Assembly (NCBI RefSeq): GCF_014873875.1
Contig: NZ_JADBEM010000001.1
Location: 2,604,001-2,668,000, forward strand
Length of the DNA stretch: 64,000 nt
Reading direction: 5' to 3'
Source of the DNA: Actinopolymorpha pittospori
GTDB lineage: Bacteria > Actinomycetota > Actinomycetes > Propionibacteriales > Actinopolymorphaceae
In this document: positions 16,907 through 29,104 of the stretch, piece by piece
Layout of the letters: each line of letters begins with the position of its first letter
Numbering within the stretch: position 1 is the stretch's first letter
Notes under the pieces: generated by a model
What the model was told of the DNA's origin: nothing
The model's database searches: none
Seen by the model: only the letters and a program-made list of their open reading frames with translations
Position numbers and translations under genes: made by a program

Positions 16907-17824
16907 ATGAGGCAGGTCGGGCGTTACCGAATGCAGCGCGTGCTCGGCTCCGGTGCCTTCGCGACGGTGTGGCTGGGCGAGGATCCAGCCCTCGAGGCGC
17001 ACGTCGCGATCAAGGTGCTCGCCGAGAACTGGGCGAACAACGCGGACGTGCGGGAGCGGTTCCTGGCGGAGGCGCGGCTGCTGCGTCGCGTCGACGACCC
17101 CCGCCTGGTGCGGGTCTTCGACGTCGGAGTGAGCAACGACGATGAAGCGCGCCCCTACTTCGTGATGGAGTACATCCCCGGCGGCGCGCTCGCCGACAGG
17201 ATCAGCTCGCTGAGTACCCGGGAGGCGCTGGCGTACGGCGTGGCGGCCGCCGAAGCCGTCCAGGTGCTCCATGACGCCGGCGTTGTCCATCGCGACGTGA
17301 AACCGAGCAACCTGCTGATCGACGACCGCAGCACGCCGCCTCGGCTCCTGGTCTCGGATCTGGGGAGCGCCAAGGTGCTCGCCGAGGCCTCCGGCGTCAC
17401 GGTCACGACCGGCACCCCGAGCTACATGGCCCCCGAGCAGATCCACCAGACCGACGGCTTCGACGGCCGAGTCGACGTGTACGCCGTGGCCGCCGTCACC
17501 TATCACCTGCTCAACGGGGAGCCGGCCTTCCAGGACCGCACCGCGGCAGCGGTGCTGGACCGCCGGACCGACAGCAGGCCGCCGCCCCTGGCGGCACGCC
17601 TGGGCCAGCCCGCGGCGCTCGACCGACTGCTCACCCGCTCGCTGAGCTGGGACCCGGCGAAACGGCCGGCCACCGCGGCGGAGTTCGCCCGGGAACTCGA
17701 GCGCTTCCTGACCGACACCCCGCACCGCCCACGACGCGAGGTGCCGACCGGGCCGACGTTGGTCTTCTGCGTCGTCCTTGCAGTGGTGCTGTTCGCCGCC
17801 ACCTACCTGTGGTTGTCTCGGTGA
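16907..17824 (+). CDS. Membrane-anchored serine/threonine protein kinase (PknB-like)
   Basis: The 305-residue product has a full Hanks kinase domain: glycine loop GSGAFATV (residues 13-20), Lys in VAIKVL (about 36), catalytic loop HRDVKPSNLL (about 128-137), DLGSAK in place of DFG (about 152), and SYMAPEQ in the activation segment. A single membrane helix (LVFCVVLAVVLFAATYLWL) closes the protein and leaves only two or three residues outside, so there is no sensor domain. The likely target is the divergently encoded ECF sigma factor. The Leu in DLG is common in bacterial kinases and does not suggest inactivity. Confidence 0.9.
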   Translation: MRQVGRYRMQRVLGSGAFATVWLGEDPALEAHVAIKVLAENWANNADVRERFLAEARLLRRVDDPRLVRVFDVGVSNDDEARPYFVMEYIPGGALADRISSLSTREALAYGVAAAEAVQVLHDAGVVHRDVKPSNLLIDDRSTPPRLLVSDLGSAKVLAEASGVTVTTGTPSYMAPEQIHQTDGFDGRVDVYAVAAVTYHLLNGEPAFQDRTAAAVLDRRTDSRPPPLAARLGQPAALDRLLTRSLSWDPAKRPATAAEFARELERFLTDTPHRPRREVPTGPTLVFCVVLAVVLFAATYLWLSR

Positions 17825-17846
17825 TCGAGCGCCTGAGCGCGACGTC

Positions 17847-19127
17847 TCACCGCAGCAGGGAACCTTTCGGCCGGCGCTCGCCGTCGTCGCGGCTGGAAGG
17901 GTCCTTCGGCATCGTGGTCGCCGCCCGGCGGCGTCGCAGTTCCGAACCGCACCACAGACCAAACCCGATGATCGACAAGGCGACTCCGAGCGTGGTGACA
18001 CCGGCCCAGCCGGAGTCGTCGTACAGCAACCCCGACAGCGCCGATCCGACTGCGCCACCGACGAAGACACTCCCGATGAAGACCGTGTTGATCCGGGACC
18101 GGGCGTCGGGCCTGAGCTGATAGATCTCCTGCTGGCTGAGGACCAGGTTGCCCTGGACGGCGAGGTCGAGCAGGACGCCGGCGATCGCCAGGACGACGAG
18201 GTTGTGCGAGCCAATCCCGGCGACCGCCATCGCGACCGCGGCCAACGCGAAGACCACACCAGTAGCCGGTCGGCCGAGACCGCGGTCGCCCAGGCGCCCG
18301 GCGATGGGTGCGGCCGCGGCGCCGGCGGCGCCCACCAGGGCGAAGATCGCGATCTGGGTCTGGGAGAGGTGGTGCTCGTTGATCAGCTCGTACGCGATCG
18401 ACGTCCAGAACGCGGAGAACGTCGCGAACATCAGAGCCTGCAGCGCGGCGCGGCGACGCAACGCCGGCTCGGTCCGGATCAGATGCCCGATCGAGACCAT
18501 CAGGCTGCGGTAACCGTCAGTGTGGTCCGGCTTGCGCTTGGGCAGGGCTGTCGCCAGCACCACCGCCATGATCAGCATCAACCCTGCCGAGACGACGTAG
18601 ACCGAGCGCCAGCCCCAGAGGTCGGCGAGCAGGCTGGAGACGGTGCGAGCCAGCATGATTCCCAGCAGTAGGCCGCTCATGACCTGCCCGACGAACCGCC
18701 CGCGCTTTGCTTCGGGCGCCAGGTGCGCCGCGAACGGGACCACGATCTGCGCGACGACGGAAGTGAAACCGAGCAGCACGGAGAAGACGAGGAAGATCGA
18801 CAGGCGCGGGGCGATCGCGGCAAGCCCGGCCGCAACCGCCGTCACGATCAGAACCCGCGACGCCAGGGCGCGGTTCTCGATCAGGTCCCCGAGGGGCATC
18901 AGCACGATGATCCCGGCCGCGTAGCCGAGCTGGGTCACCGTCACCACGATCGCGGTCGAGCTCGCGGTGGTGTGGAACTCCTGGGCGATCAGATCGAGGA
19001 GCGGTTGCGCGTAGAAGATGTTGGCCACCGACAGCCCGGACGCGGTGGCGAGGATGAACGTGAGCACGCGAAGGCGGCGCGCGCTGATGACCGAACCTGG
19101 CGGGGCGGGGTGGCTCTGAGAGCTCAT
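17847..19127 (-). CDS. MFS transporter under a divergent TetR regulator
   Basis: This 426-residue protein has twelve predicted helices and the start typical of the YnfM/arabinose-efflux-like MFS group (ILATASGLSVANIFYAQPLLDLIAQEF). The inter-helix motif GDLIENRALASR lies between helices 2 and 3. It should sit in the cytoplasmic membrane and export drugs or small metabolites by proton exchange. It is convergent with the kinase gene (22 bases apart) and divergent from a TetR gene, with two matching operator dyads in the shared 147-base region. This is the standard layout of an inducible efflux pump. Confidence 0.9.
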   Translation of the reverse strand: MSSQSHPAPPGSVISARRLRVLTFILATASGLSVANIFYAQPLLDLIAQEFHTTASSTAIVVTVTQLGYAAGIIVLMPLGDLIENRALASRVLIVTAVAAGLAAIAPRLSIFLVFSVLLGFTSVVAQIVVPFAAHLAPEAKRGRFVGQVMSGLLLGIMLARTVSSLLADLWGWRSVYVVSAGLMLIMAVVLATALPKRKPDHTDGYRSLMVSIGHLIRTEPALRRRAALQALMFATFSAFWTSIAYELINEHHLSQTQIAIFALVGAAGAAAAPIAGRLGDRGLGRPATGVVFALAAVAMAVAGIGSHNLVVLAIAGVLLDLAVQGNLVLSQQEIYQLRPDARSRINTVFIGSVFVGGAVGSALSGLLYDDSGWAGVTTLGVALSIIGFGLWCGSELRRRRAATTMPKDPSSRDDGERRPKGSLLR

Positions 19128-19197
19128 GCGTGTGGGTCCTACCGATCGATGTGACTCGTGCGCCGTGGATGGACGAGCTCACGACTGGCATCCAAAG

Positions 19198-19249
19198 CGA
19201 GAATGCTCATTCTCGCCGCTGGTCTGTAGCCTAGAGAATGGTTGTTCTC
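19198..19249. promoter_or_regulatory. Two TetR-type operator dyads, GAGAA-N6-TTCTC
   Basis: The first dyad, CGAGAATG-CT-CATTCTCG at 19198-19215, is a perfect palindrome. The second, GAGAATGG-TTGTTCTC at 19234-19249, keeps the outer GAGAA and TTCTC with the same six-base spacing. Their centres are 35 bases apart. They lie in the divergent MFS/TetR promoter region, just upstream of the TetR ribosome binding site AGGAGG (19261-19266), so autoregulation and repression of the pump are likely. Confidence 0.7.
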
Positions 19250-19274
19250 ATCGCCAACTGAGGAGGTACGTACG

Positions 19275-19844
19275 GTGGCAACGGCGACCCCCGCCCAGGA
19301 GGCCCTGCGCGGGCAACTGCTCGACGCTGCCGAGCAGGTCTTCTACGCGCGCGGCATACAGGCGGTGAACATGAACGAGCTCCGGACCGTCGCCGAGTTG
19401 CCGCTGAGGCGCATATATCAGCTGTTCCCCAGCAAGGACGAGCTCGTCGTCGCGTTCCTCCGACGGCGCCACGACCGCATGATGGGCGCGATCGAGGACC
19501 ACGTTGCCGACATCCAGGAACCGCAGGCCCGGGTGCTGGCGATCTTCGACTACCTCGACGAGTGGTTTCGCGAGCCCGACTTCCGCGGCTGTCCGTGGAT
19601 GAACGCATACGGTGAGCTCGGTCCCACCAACCCGGCCGTGGCGGCTGAGGTCCATCACCATCAGCGGGCGTTCCGCACGCTCGTCACCGGCATCGTCACC
19701 GAGGCCGGCTATCCGCACGAGGTCGCGAACGCCATCTACCTGTTGGTCGAGGGATCCGTGGCGACGTCAGCGGTCCAGCACACCGCCGGCCCAGCCGGCG
19801 AGGCTCGTCGCGGGGCGGAGATGTTGCTGACAAGCGACCGGTGA
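19275..19844 (+). CDS. TetR/AcrR-family repressor of the adjacent MFS pump
   Basis: The GTG at 19275 follows AGGAGG at 19261-19266 by eight bases and is preferred over a TTG at 19242. The product has 189 residues. Its N-terminal TetR DNA-binding domain is GQLLDAAEQVFYARGIQAVNMNELRTVAELPLRRIYQLFPSKDELV, in which ELRTVAELPLRRIYQLF is the helix-turn-helix. The ligand domain carries the FRGCPWMNAYGEL segment seen in the TetR_C_6/YcdC-like groups. It most likely represses itself and the divergent MFS gene by binding the two GAGAA-N6-TTCTC dyads, and is released by a substrate of the pump. Confidence 0.88.
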   Translation: MATATPAQEALRGQLLDAAEQVFYARGIQAVNMNELRTVAELPLRRIYQLFPSKDELVVAFLRRRHDRMMGAIEDHVADIQEPQARVLAIFDYLDEWFREPDFRGCPWMNAYGELGPTNPAVAAEVHHHQRAFRTLVTGIVTEAGYPHEVANAIYLLVEGSVATSAVQHTAGPAGEARRGAEMLLTSDR

Positions 19845-19918
19845 CCGGTCTCCCAATCGCCGCGCGCGCACGCGGTGACCGCCGCATGTCCCCGCTCTCG
19901 TCCCTCGTAAGCCGGACC

Positions 19919-23572
<3,654 letters not shown>

Positions 23573-23670
23573 CGACACGATTGGTCGCTCTCTTTTCACT
23601 ACTTTTCCGCGTGGCAGCCCGCACGGACGCCAGATTTGGTGTGTGAGTCGGGTAGATGGCTCGCAGGCCA

Positions 23671-24240
23671 CTAAAGACCCTCGATCGTCGCGTCGATGCT
23701 GCGGAGCACTCGCTCGTGATCGGTCCGGGCCTTCAGCAGGAGGCTCGTCCCGATCACCATTGTCAGCAGGGCGCATGCGTCTGCTGCGGCATCACGTGCC
23801 GCGTTCAACTCCCCGTCGCGTTGTCCACGCTGGATCGCCTCACGGAAGGCGTCCTCAACGCGGGCGAACAAGCTGCCGGCGACTTCCGCCACCGCTTGGT
23901 CGGTGCATCCCAACTCAGCTGAGGCGTTGACGAGAAGGCACCCTCGATCGTGGTCGCCGTACCCCGTGAGAACCCTCACCGCCTCTCGCAACTGGAGGCG
24001 CACCGGCGCGATGCTCGAGAAGTTCTCCGAAAGGAACTCCGTGCGCCACCCGCTGTATCTCGCCATCGAGAGGACGAACAGGTTGTGCTTGCTCCCGAAC
24101 GTGTTGTAGAGGCTTCCCTTGCCGATTCCGAGTTCGGTCGTCAACGCCTGCGGCGTCGTGGCGGCGTACCCGTTGCGCCAGAAGACTCCCATCGCCGTCT
24201 CGACCGCGACTTCCGCATCGAACTGCATGGGTCTTCCCAT
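23671..24240 (-). CDS. TetR/AcrR-family transcriptional regulator
   Basis: This 189-residue protein begins GRPMQFDAEVAVETAMGVFWRNGYAATTPQALTTELGIGKGSLYNTFGSKHNLF in separate recognisable blocks, of which LTTELGIGKGSLYNTFGSK is the helix-turn-helix. The ligand-binding part has the DHDRGCLLVNASAELG segment common in the TetR_C_16-like groups. It lies 98 bases upstream of kgd on the same strand but is not obviously its regulator; no divergent target gene is next to it, as nfo is on the same strand. Target unknown. Confidence 0.85.
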   Translation of the reverse strand: MGRPMQFDAEVAVETAMGVFWRNGYAATTPQALTTELGIGKGSLYNTFGSKHNLFVLSMARYSGWRTEFLSENFSSIAPVRLQLREAVRVLTGYGDHDRGCLLVNASAELGCTDQAVAEVAGSLFARVEDAFREAIQRGQRDGELNAARDAAADACALLTMVIGTSLLLKARTDHERVLRSIDATIEGL

Positions 24241-24299
24241 GCAATGGAGTCTACGTCGTTCTGTACCTAGGGGTCAACTATGGTCTCGTCGGGGCTCGG

Positions 24300-25208
24300 T
24301 CACTGCGAAGTCGGAGTGATCGTGACGCGCGAGACCAGGGAGCGTTGGGATTTGAGGAAGGCGACATCCTCACGGTGGGAGGGTGTCTCGACCAGCATCG
24401 GCACGCTCGCCAGTTCGGGACTGAGGAACAGGCCCGCGAATGCCTCCACGCCGATCTGTCCGTTCCCGAGGGATTCGTGTCGATCGCGCCGAGAACCGCT
24501 CGCGTCGCGGCTGTCGTTGACGTGAATCAGCCCGACGCGTTCCGCGCCGATGCTGGCGGCCACTCTGCCCACGGTGTGTTGGACTCCCGTGGCCGTGGTC
24601 ATCGGTTCGCCGGCCGCGTGCAGGTGGCAGGTGTCGAGGCAGACTCCCACCCGCTCGTCGTCCAGGGCCGCGAGGTATTCGATCGTGCTGTCCACGGTGG
24701 AGGCGAGTGCCTCCCCTCCGCCTGCCGTTGGTTCGATCAGCAGTTGTACCTGTTCGCGAACTTCGTCCAGAAGGCGCCCGACGAGGTCGTGGAGTGCCCC
24801 CAGTGCGACCTCTCGACGCCCGCGGGAGACGGAGGTTCCGGCGTGGACGACGACCCCGCGGGCTCCGAGATCCGCGGCGCGTCGAAGTGTGTGCGCGAGC
24901 AAGGTGATGGAGCTCTCGCGCGTCTGCGCGGAGGGGGATCCGAGGTTGATGAGGTGGGATGCGTGGACGAAGACCGGAACGGAGAGCTCCGCGCAGCGCT
25001 CACGAAACAGCACGTCCAGGCGCGGATCGACCCGCGACGGCCTCCACGCCCGAGGATTGCTGGCGAAGATCTGGATGACTTCGGCCTCGACCTCTTCGGC
25101 CTCGCGCAGTCCCACGCGAACGAGACCGCCACCCACGGCGACGTGCGAACCGATCGCCGGTCGGGACCGCTCCACCGGCATCGACACGATCCCCGCGTTC
25201 CCGCTCAT
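24300..25208 (-). CDS. nfo: Deoxyribonuclease IV (AP endonuclease, TIM barrel)
   Basis: From the ATG at 25208 the product has 302 residues and the zinc-cluster pattern of endonuclease IV: GSHVAV at the start, VPVFVHASHLINLGSP, GVVVHAGTS, LLIEPTAGGGEALA, VGVCLDTCHLHAAGEP, HVNDSRDASGSRRDRHESLGNGQIG and LVETPS. It cuts 5' of abasic sites in DNA in base-excision repair. The longer reading upstream to 25307 runs into the IS110-A leader region and is not used. The IS sits just upstream of the start codon and may have replaced the native promoter. The ribosome binding site is weak (GATGG). Confidence 0.92.
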   Translation of the reverse strand: MSGNAGIVSMPVERSRPAIGSHVAVGGGLVRVGLREAEEVEAEVIQIFASNPRAWRPSRVDPRLDVLFRERCAELSVPVFVHASHLINLGSPSAQTRESSITLLAHTLRRAADLGARGVVVHAGTSVSRGRREVALGALHDLVGRLLDEVREQVQLLIEPTAGGGEALASTVDSTIEYLAALDDERVGVCLDTCHLHAAGEPMTTATGVQHTVGRVAASIGAERVGLIHVNDSRDASGSRRDRHESLGNGQIGVEAFAGLFLSPELASVPMLVETPSHREDVAFLKSQRSLVSRVTITPTSQ

Positions 25209-25331
25209 TAGAGGACCATCCCTTCTGCAGCCCTCACGGGTAGGGTTGTGACCTCTCGGTCCCGGTGGGTGCATGGCCAGTAATGCGAGCTGTTCGACGG
25301 CCAGCATGAGTTCCGCCAGCCCCGCCGGGCC

Positions 25332-25402
25332 GAGGTCGTCTGATCGGCTTCAGGGACACGCCCCGCAGAGGGCCGATTAATGAGCTCCCGGCAGACGACC
25401 TC
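25332..25402 (+). ncRNA. Candidate bridge RNA segment of IS110-A
   Basis: An outer stem GAGGTCGTCTG (25332-25342) pairs perfectly with CAGACGACCTC (25392-25402). Directly inside, ATCGGC (25343-25348) pairs with GCCGAT (25372-25377), leaving internal loops. This stacked stem-loop lies in the non-coding leader upstream of the transposase, the place where IS110-type elements encode the bridge RNA that chooses donor and target DNA. The function is inferred from position and structure only. Confidence 0.4.
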
Positions 25403-25414
25403 ACCACCGGGCAG

Positions 25415-26668
25415 GTGCTCCTCGAACCGCCTTGGAGTACGACGCAGGTGTTCATCGGATGGGATTGGGCGAGCGAAACCCATGACGTGACCGTCATGGA
25501 CGACACCGGCAAGCGCATCGACCGGTGGGAACTGGCCCACACCGAGGAAGGGTTCGCCAAGACCCTGGCCCGACTGCGCAAGCACGGCAACCCGGCCGGC
25601 CTGCCCGTGGCCATTGAGACCACCCGGGGCCTGGCCGTCGACCGGCTGCTGGCCGCCGGGCACCCGGTCGTGCCGGTCCACCCGAACGCCTTCCACGCGA
25701 TGCGGGCGCGCTGGGGCGCTTCGAAGGCCAAGACAGATGCCGGCGACAGCATGAAGCTCGCCGATTACCTGCGCACCGACGGCCACTTGCTGCCGAGGCT
25801 GGAGCCCACCGAGCAGGCCACCCTCGACCTGCAGGCCCTCGCGCGTCAGCGGGCCGACCACGTCGAGGCCAAGGTCGCCGCCGTCAACCAGCTCGCCGCG
25901 CTGCTGGACGAGCATTGGCCCGGCGGCAAGACGGTCTTCGCCAGCCTGGACAGCGACATCGCCATGGCCTTCCTGGAGCGGTACCCCACCCCGGCCTCGG
26001 CCGCCAGGCTCACCGCGGGGCGCCTGGAAGCCTGGTGCAAGCGCCGCGGCTACTCCGGCAAGAAGCCCGGAAGCGTCCTGATCGAACGTCTGCGCGCCAC
26101 GCCGAAGGCGGCCTCGCGTCTCAGCGAGGCGATAACCGGGCAGCTGGTCCGCGTTCAGGTCCAGCTCGTGCAGGGCATCCGCGGAACCATCCGCACACTG
26201 GACAAGGCCATCGCCGAGGCCACCAAAGCCCACCCCTACGCGCCGCTGTTCGCCACCATGCCGCGCATCGGCAAGGTCAGCCTCGGGCAGGTCATCGAGG
26301 AGATCGGCCCGATCCTGGAACGCGCTCAGACCTGCGAACAGCTCATCGCCGAGGCCGGTGTCGTCCCCCTCACCCGCGCCTCGGGCAAGTCCCGCACGGT
26401 CGCCTTCCGCTTCGCGACGAACCGCCGAGCCCGCGTCGCGCTGACCACCTTCGCCGACAACAGCCGCCACGGCAGTACCTGGGCAGCGAAGATCTACAAC
26501 GACGCCAGAGCCCGCAAGAAGCGACACCCCCACGCGATCCGCATCCTGGCCCGCACCTGGCTGCGGGTGATGTGGGCCTGCTGGCGCGACGGCACCTGCT
26601 ACGACCCCGCCACCCACCAGGCCAACAGGAAGATCAACACGCCCGCGGATAAGCCTCTCGCGACATAG
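25415..26668 (+). CDS. IS110-family transposase (DEDD recombinase), IS110-A
   Basis: The product has 417 residues from the GTG at 25415, or 406 from a GTG at 25448 that follows GGAG more naturally. The N-terminal RuvC-like DEDD domain starts VFIGWDWASETHDVTVMDD and includes VAIETTRG and KAKTDAGDSMKLADYL. The C-terminal transposase_20 domain has FATMPRIGKVSLGQVIEEIG and EAGVVPLTRASGKSRTVAFR, with the catalytic serine expected in the RASGKS segment. It recombines the element by strand exchange guided by its bridge RNA, as known for the family. The gene appears complete. Confidence 0.9.
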   Translation: MLLEPPWSTTQVFIGWDWASETHDVTVMDDTGKRIDRWELAHTEEGFAKTLARLRKHGNPAGLPVAIETTRGLAVDRLLAAGHPVVPVHPNAFHAMRARWGASKAKTDAGDSMKLADYLRTDGHLLPRLEPTEQATLDLQALARQRADHVEAKVAAVNQLAALLDEHWPGGKTVFASLDSDIAMAFLERYPTPASAARLTAGRLEAWCKRRGYSGKKPGSVLIERLRATPKAASRLSEAITGQLVRVQVQLVQGIRGTIRTLDKAIAEATKAHPYAPLFATMPRIGKVSLGQVIEEIGPILERAQTCEQLIAEAGVVPLTRASGKSRTVAFRFATNRRARVALTTFADNSRHGSTWAAKIYNDARARKKRHPHAIRILARTWLRVMWACWRDGTCYDPATHQANRKINTPADKPLAT

Positions 26669-26802
26669 GGGTTGACTCAGGAAACTCATGCGTCCACCTC
26701 GGCCGGCGACACGTTCTCTCCCCAACTGCTTATTTGACCCGTGAGTACAAAACTGTAGCCTCGGCGATCGCGGTATGCCAGGCCTTCGCCGCCGGCGTGA
26801 GA

Positions 26803-28269
26803 TCAGCCCAGCGGCGGCGGAACGAATCCGCCGTAGCTCTGCTCGAGGAGTTGGGCGAAGTGGATGGGGGTGAGGTCTTCGTACCTGGGCCCGATGATCT
26901 GGACGCCGATCGGGAGCCCGTCGCTCGCATGCGCAATCGGTGCGACGGTGGCCGGCAGCCCGGGGGCACTGGCGATGCCGGCCCAGACGAGCTGGTCGGG
27001 GTAGTCGTAGCTCATGCCGTCGATCAAGACGGTGCGCGCCCACTGGTCGGCACTCTGGTCATGCCCGAACGCGGGCGTCGGTGCGGGCGGGCAGAGGACG
27101 ATGTCGAACTCGGCGAAGAGCTTGGCCCATGCAGCTCGTTGGCGGACGCGGATCGCATCCGTCTCGATCCAATCGCGGTAGCTCAGGATCGCACCGCGTG
27201 CCCGCTCCGCCGCGAGGCTCGTGTCCTCGGGGTCGACGCGTGCCGCGGCGACGCGAGCTTGTTCGTATGCCGCGGGCGGGTAGGACGCCGCGATGGAGGC
27301 GAGCAGCAGCCGCATGTAGACCCGGGCCGTCTCGACCGGATCGGGGAGTAGGTCGCTGTGCCGGCTCACCGGGACGCCGGCGGCCCGAAGCTTCTCGGCG
27401 AGCTCGCCCAGCGCCATCCGCACGTCGGTCGAGGTCGGGATGAGTGGATGGTCGTCGACGACGAGCACCCGGAAGGCGGCCAGGTTGTCGTGCCGCGGGG
27501 GCCTCATCGCCGTCCGGTGCGCGATGCCGATGCCCGTCTCGTCGGCGTCGGAGAGGACACCGAACAGCAGGGCAAGGTCTCGTGCGCTGCGCGCCATCGG
27601 GCCGATGGTGGTGAGGTCGCGGCTGTACTCCAGCGGTGCGCTCGGCGGTGCGGTGTGCCCCCGGGACGGCAGCAGTCCGAAGGAGGACTTGTGCGCGTAG
27701 ATGCCGGTGAAGTGCGCAGGTACTCGAAGGGATCCGGCGATGTCGGATCCGATGGAAGCGGCCCCGAACCCGGCGGCGACGGCTGCCGCCGACCCTCCTG
27801 AGGATCCCCCCGGGGTCCGACCGAGGTCCCAGGGATTGTTGGTGGTCCCGTAGATCGGGTTGTAGGTCTGCAGATCCCCGAGGGCAACGGGCACGTTCGT
27901 CTTCCCCAGGATCACCGCGCCGGCCGTCTTCAACCGCGCGACCACGAGGGCGTCCTCGGCCGGCACGAAGCCGGCGAACGGCGGGATACCCCAGGTGGTC
28001 GGCAGACCGGCGACGTTGAAGGACTCCTTGACGGTCATCGGGATGCCCAGAAGGGGACCCCTCTCACCACGGGCGCGCGCGGCATCCGCGGCGTGGGCCG
28101 CCTGGAGCGCGCGGTCGAAGTCGTGCACGACAACCGCGTTGATCTTCGGGTCGAGACGCTCGATCCGCTCGATCGCCTCCTCGGCGAGCTCGACCGCCGA
28201 CACCTCGCCCCGATCGAGGAGCGCCGTCAGTGCGGTCACTGTGCGATAAGCGTCGTCACCGTCGTTCAT
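26803..28269 (-). CDS. Amidase signature family hydrolase
   Basis: This 488-residue protein has the amidase-signature fold with the Ser-cisSer-Lys triad: Lys in IPMTVKESFNV (about 81), the glycine/serine-rich GRTPGGSSGGSAAAVAAGFG, and the nucleophile Ser in IGSDIAGSLRVPA. The C-terminal GLPIGVQIIGPRYED is also typical. It hydrolyses an amide, or transfers ammonia in its relatives, in the cytosol. There are no GatB or GatC neighbours, so it is not the tRNA amidotransferase. It is divergent from an HxlR regulator with a repeated TAGTCAG motif between them, suggesting control by that regulator in response to the substrate or another signal. Confidence 0.9.
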   Translation of the reverse strand: MNDGDDAYRTVTALTALLDRGEVSAVELAEEAIERIERLDPKINAVVVHDFDRALQAAHAADAARARGERGPLLGIPMTVKESFNVAGLPTTWGIPPFAGFVPAEDALVVARLKTAGAVILGKTNVPVALGDLQTYNPIYGTTNNPWDLGRTPGGSSGGSAAAVAAGFGAASIGSDIAGSLRVPAHFTGIYAHKSSFGLLPSRGHTAPPSAPLEYSRDLTTIGPMARSARDLALLFGVLSDADETGIGIAHRTAMRPPRHDNLAAFRVLVVDDHPLIPTSTDVRMALGELAEKLRAAGVPVSRHSDLLPDPVETARVYMRLLLASIAASYPPAAYEQARVAAARVDPEDTSLAAERARGAILSYRDWIETDAIRVRQRAAWAKLFAEFDIVLCPPAPTPAFGHDQSADQWARTVLIDGMSYDYPDQLVWAGIASAPGLPATVAPIAHASDGLPIGVQIIGPRYEDLTPIHFAQLLEQSYGGFVPPPLG

Positions 28270-28326
28270 GGCGTCCTCTCGAGCGGAAGCACTCTCGGCC
28301 CGCTCCTGGCTGACTTGATGAACGGA

Positions 28327-28367
28327 TAGTCAGAAGTTAGCATCTGACTACTCGTTCGCATAGTCAG
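28327..28367. promoter_or_regulatory. Three evenly spaced TAGTCAG half-sites
   Basis: TAGTCAG at 28327-28333, its complement CTGACTA at 28344-28350 and TAGTCAG again at 28361-28367 are perfect and lie exactly 17 bases apart, start to start. They fill the middle of the 107-base region between the divergent amidase and HxlR genes, and the last touches the HxlR ribosome binding site. This is a probable operator for the HxlR protein. Confidence 0.6.
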
Positions 28368-28376
28368 GGAGGGTGC

Positions 28377-28889
28377 ATGCCGGTCACGTTCGAGGGCGCG
28401 CTCGCAGACCGCAGCACCTGGCGCGTGAACCACTGCTCGATCGCGATGGCGATGGAAGTGATCGGCTCGCGCACGGCGATGCTCGTCCTTCGTGAGGCGC
28501 TGTACGGCACGACGCGCTTCGATGACTTCGTGCGCCGCACGCAGAGCACGGATGCGGTGGTGGCATCCCGGCTGAAGCAGCTCACCGCGCTCGGTGCGCT
28601 TGCGAAACAGCCCTATCGAGAGGCCGGCAAACGGACCCGCGACGAGTACCACCTGACCGCGAAGGGGCGCGACCTCCTGCCGGTGGTCTTCGGACTCATG
28701 CAGTGGGGCAGCCGGCACCTGCAGCCCGACGGGCACGGACCTCTGACCCTTGTCGAGCGCGGCACCGGTGCCCGTGTCGTCATCGAAGCCCGGTCCGAAG
28801 ACGGCAGGTCCCTCGATCTGGACGATCTGGCGATCGTCGCGAATTTCGACGCGGGCGAGGAAACCGAGGATCTCGACGTCCTCGACTGA
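28377..28889 (+). CDS. HxlR-family winged-helix transcriptional regulator
   Basis: The ATG at 28377 follows GGGAGGG at 28367-28373. The 170-residue product has the HxlR core: WRVNHCSIAMAMEVIGSRTAMLVLREA, then RFDDFVRRTQSTDAVVASRLKQLTALGALAKQPYREAGKRTRDEYHLTAKGRDLLPV in pieces, with the conserved Cys in NHCSIA. A C-terminal acidic tail (EETEDLDVLD) follows. HxlR proteins bind dyads as dimers and often sense aldehydes or oxidants through the Cys. The divergent amidase and the TAGTCAG array are its likely targets. Confidence 0.88.
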   Translation: MPVTFEGALADRSTWRVNHCSIAMAMEVIGSRTAMLVLREALYGTTRFDDFVRRTQSTDAVVASRLKQLTALGALAKQPYREAGKRTRDEYHLTAKGRDLLPVVFGLMQWGSRHLQPDGHGPLTLVERGTGARVVIEARSEDGRSLDLDDLAIVANFDAGEETEDLDVLD

Positions 28890-29104
28890 TTCGTCCCTGT
28901 CCACGACATCATCCGAGCGCACGCCACCTGCCTCCCCGGCAGGCCTGGCGTTCGTGGGCGTTGCGATCCATCGGCTGCACCCAGGCGTGCCCTTGACACG
29001 GCAAATGGCGGGTCAGAGAGTTGATTACTGAGCGTAGCAATGAAGCTCGTCAGCTCACGGCTCGCCTCAACCCGGTGAGCCGCATTCGCAACGGGGGCCA
29101 CCAA

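Larger units (their letters stand above)
25240..26700 (+). mobile_element. IS110-family insertion sequence (IS110-A), approximate limits
   Basis: The element comprises a structured non-coding leader (about 25240-25414), one transposase gene and a short tail. IS110 elements usually lack terminal inverted repeats and long target duplications, so the ends cannot be fixed from one copy. The left limit must lie upstream of 25332 and right of the nfo start at 25208. The right limit lies between 26668 and the end of the amidase gene at 26803. Confidence 0.5.
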
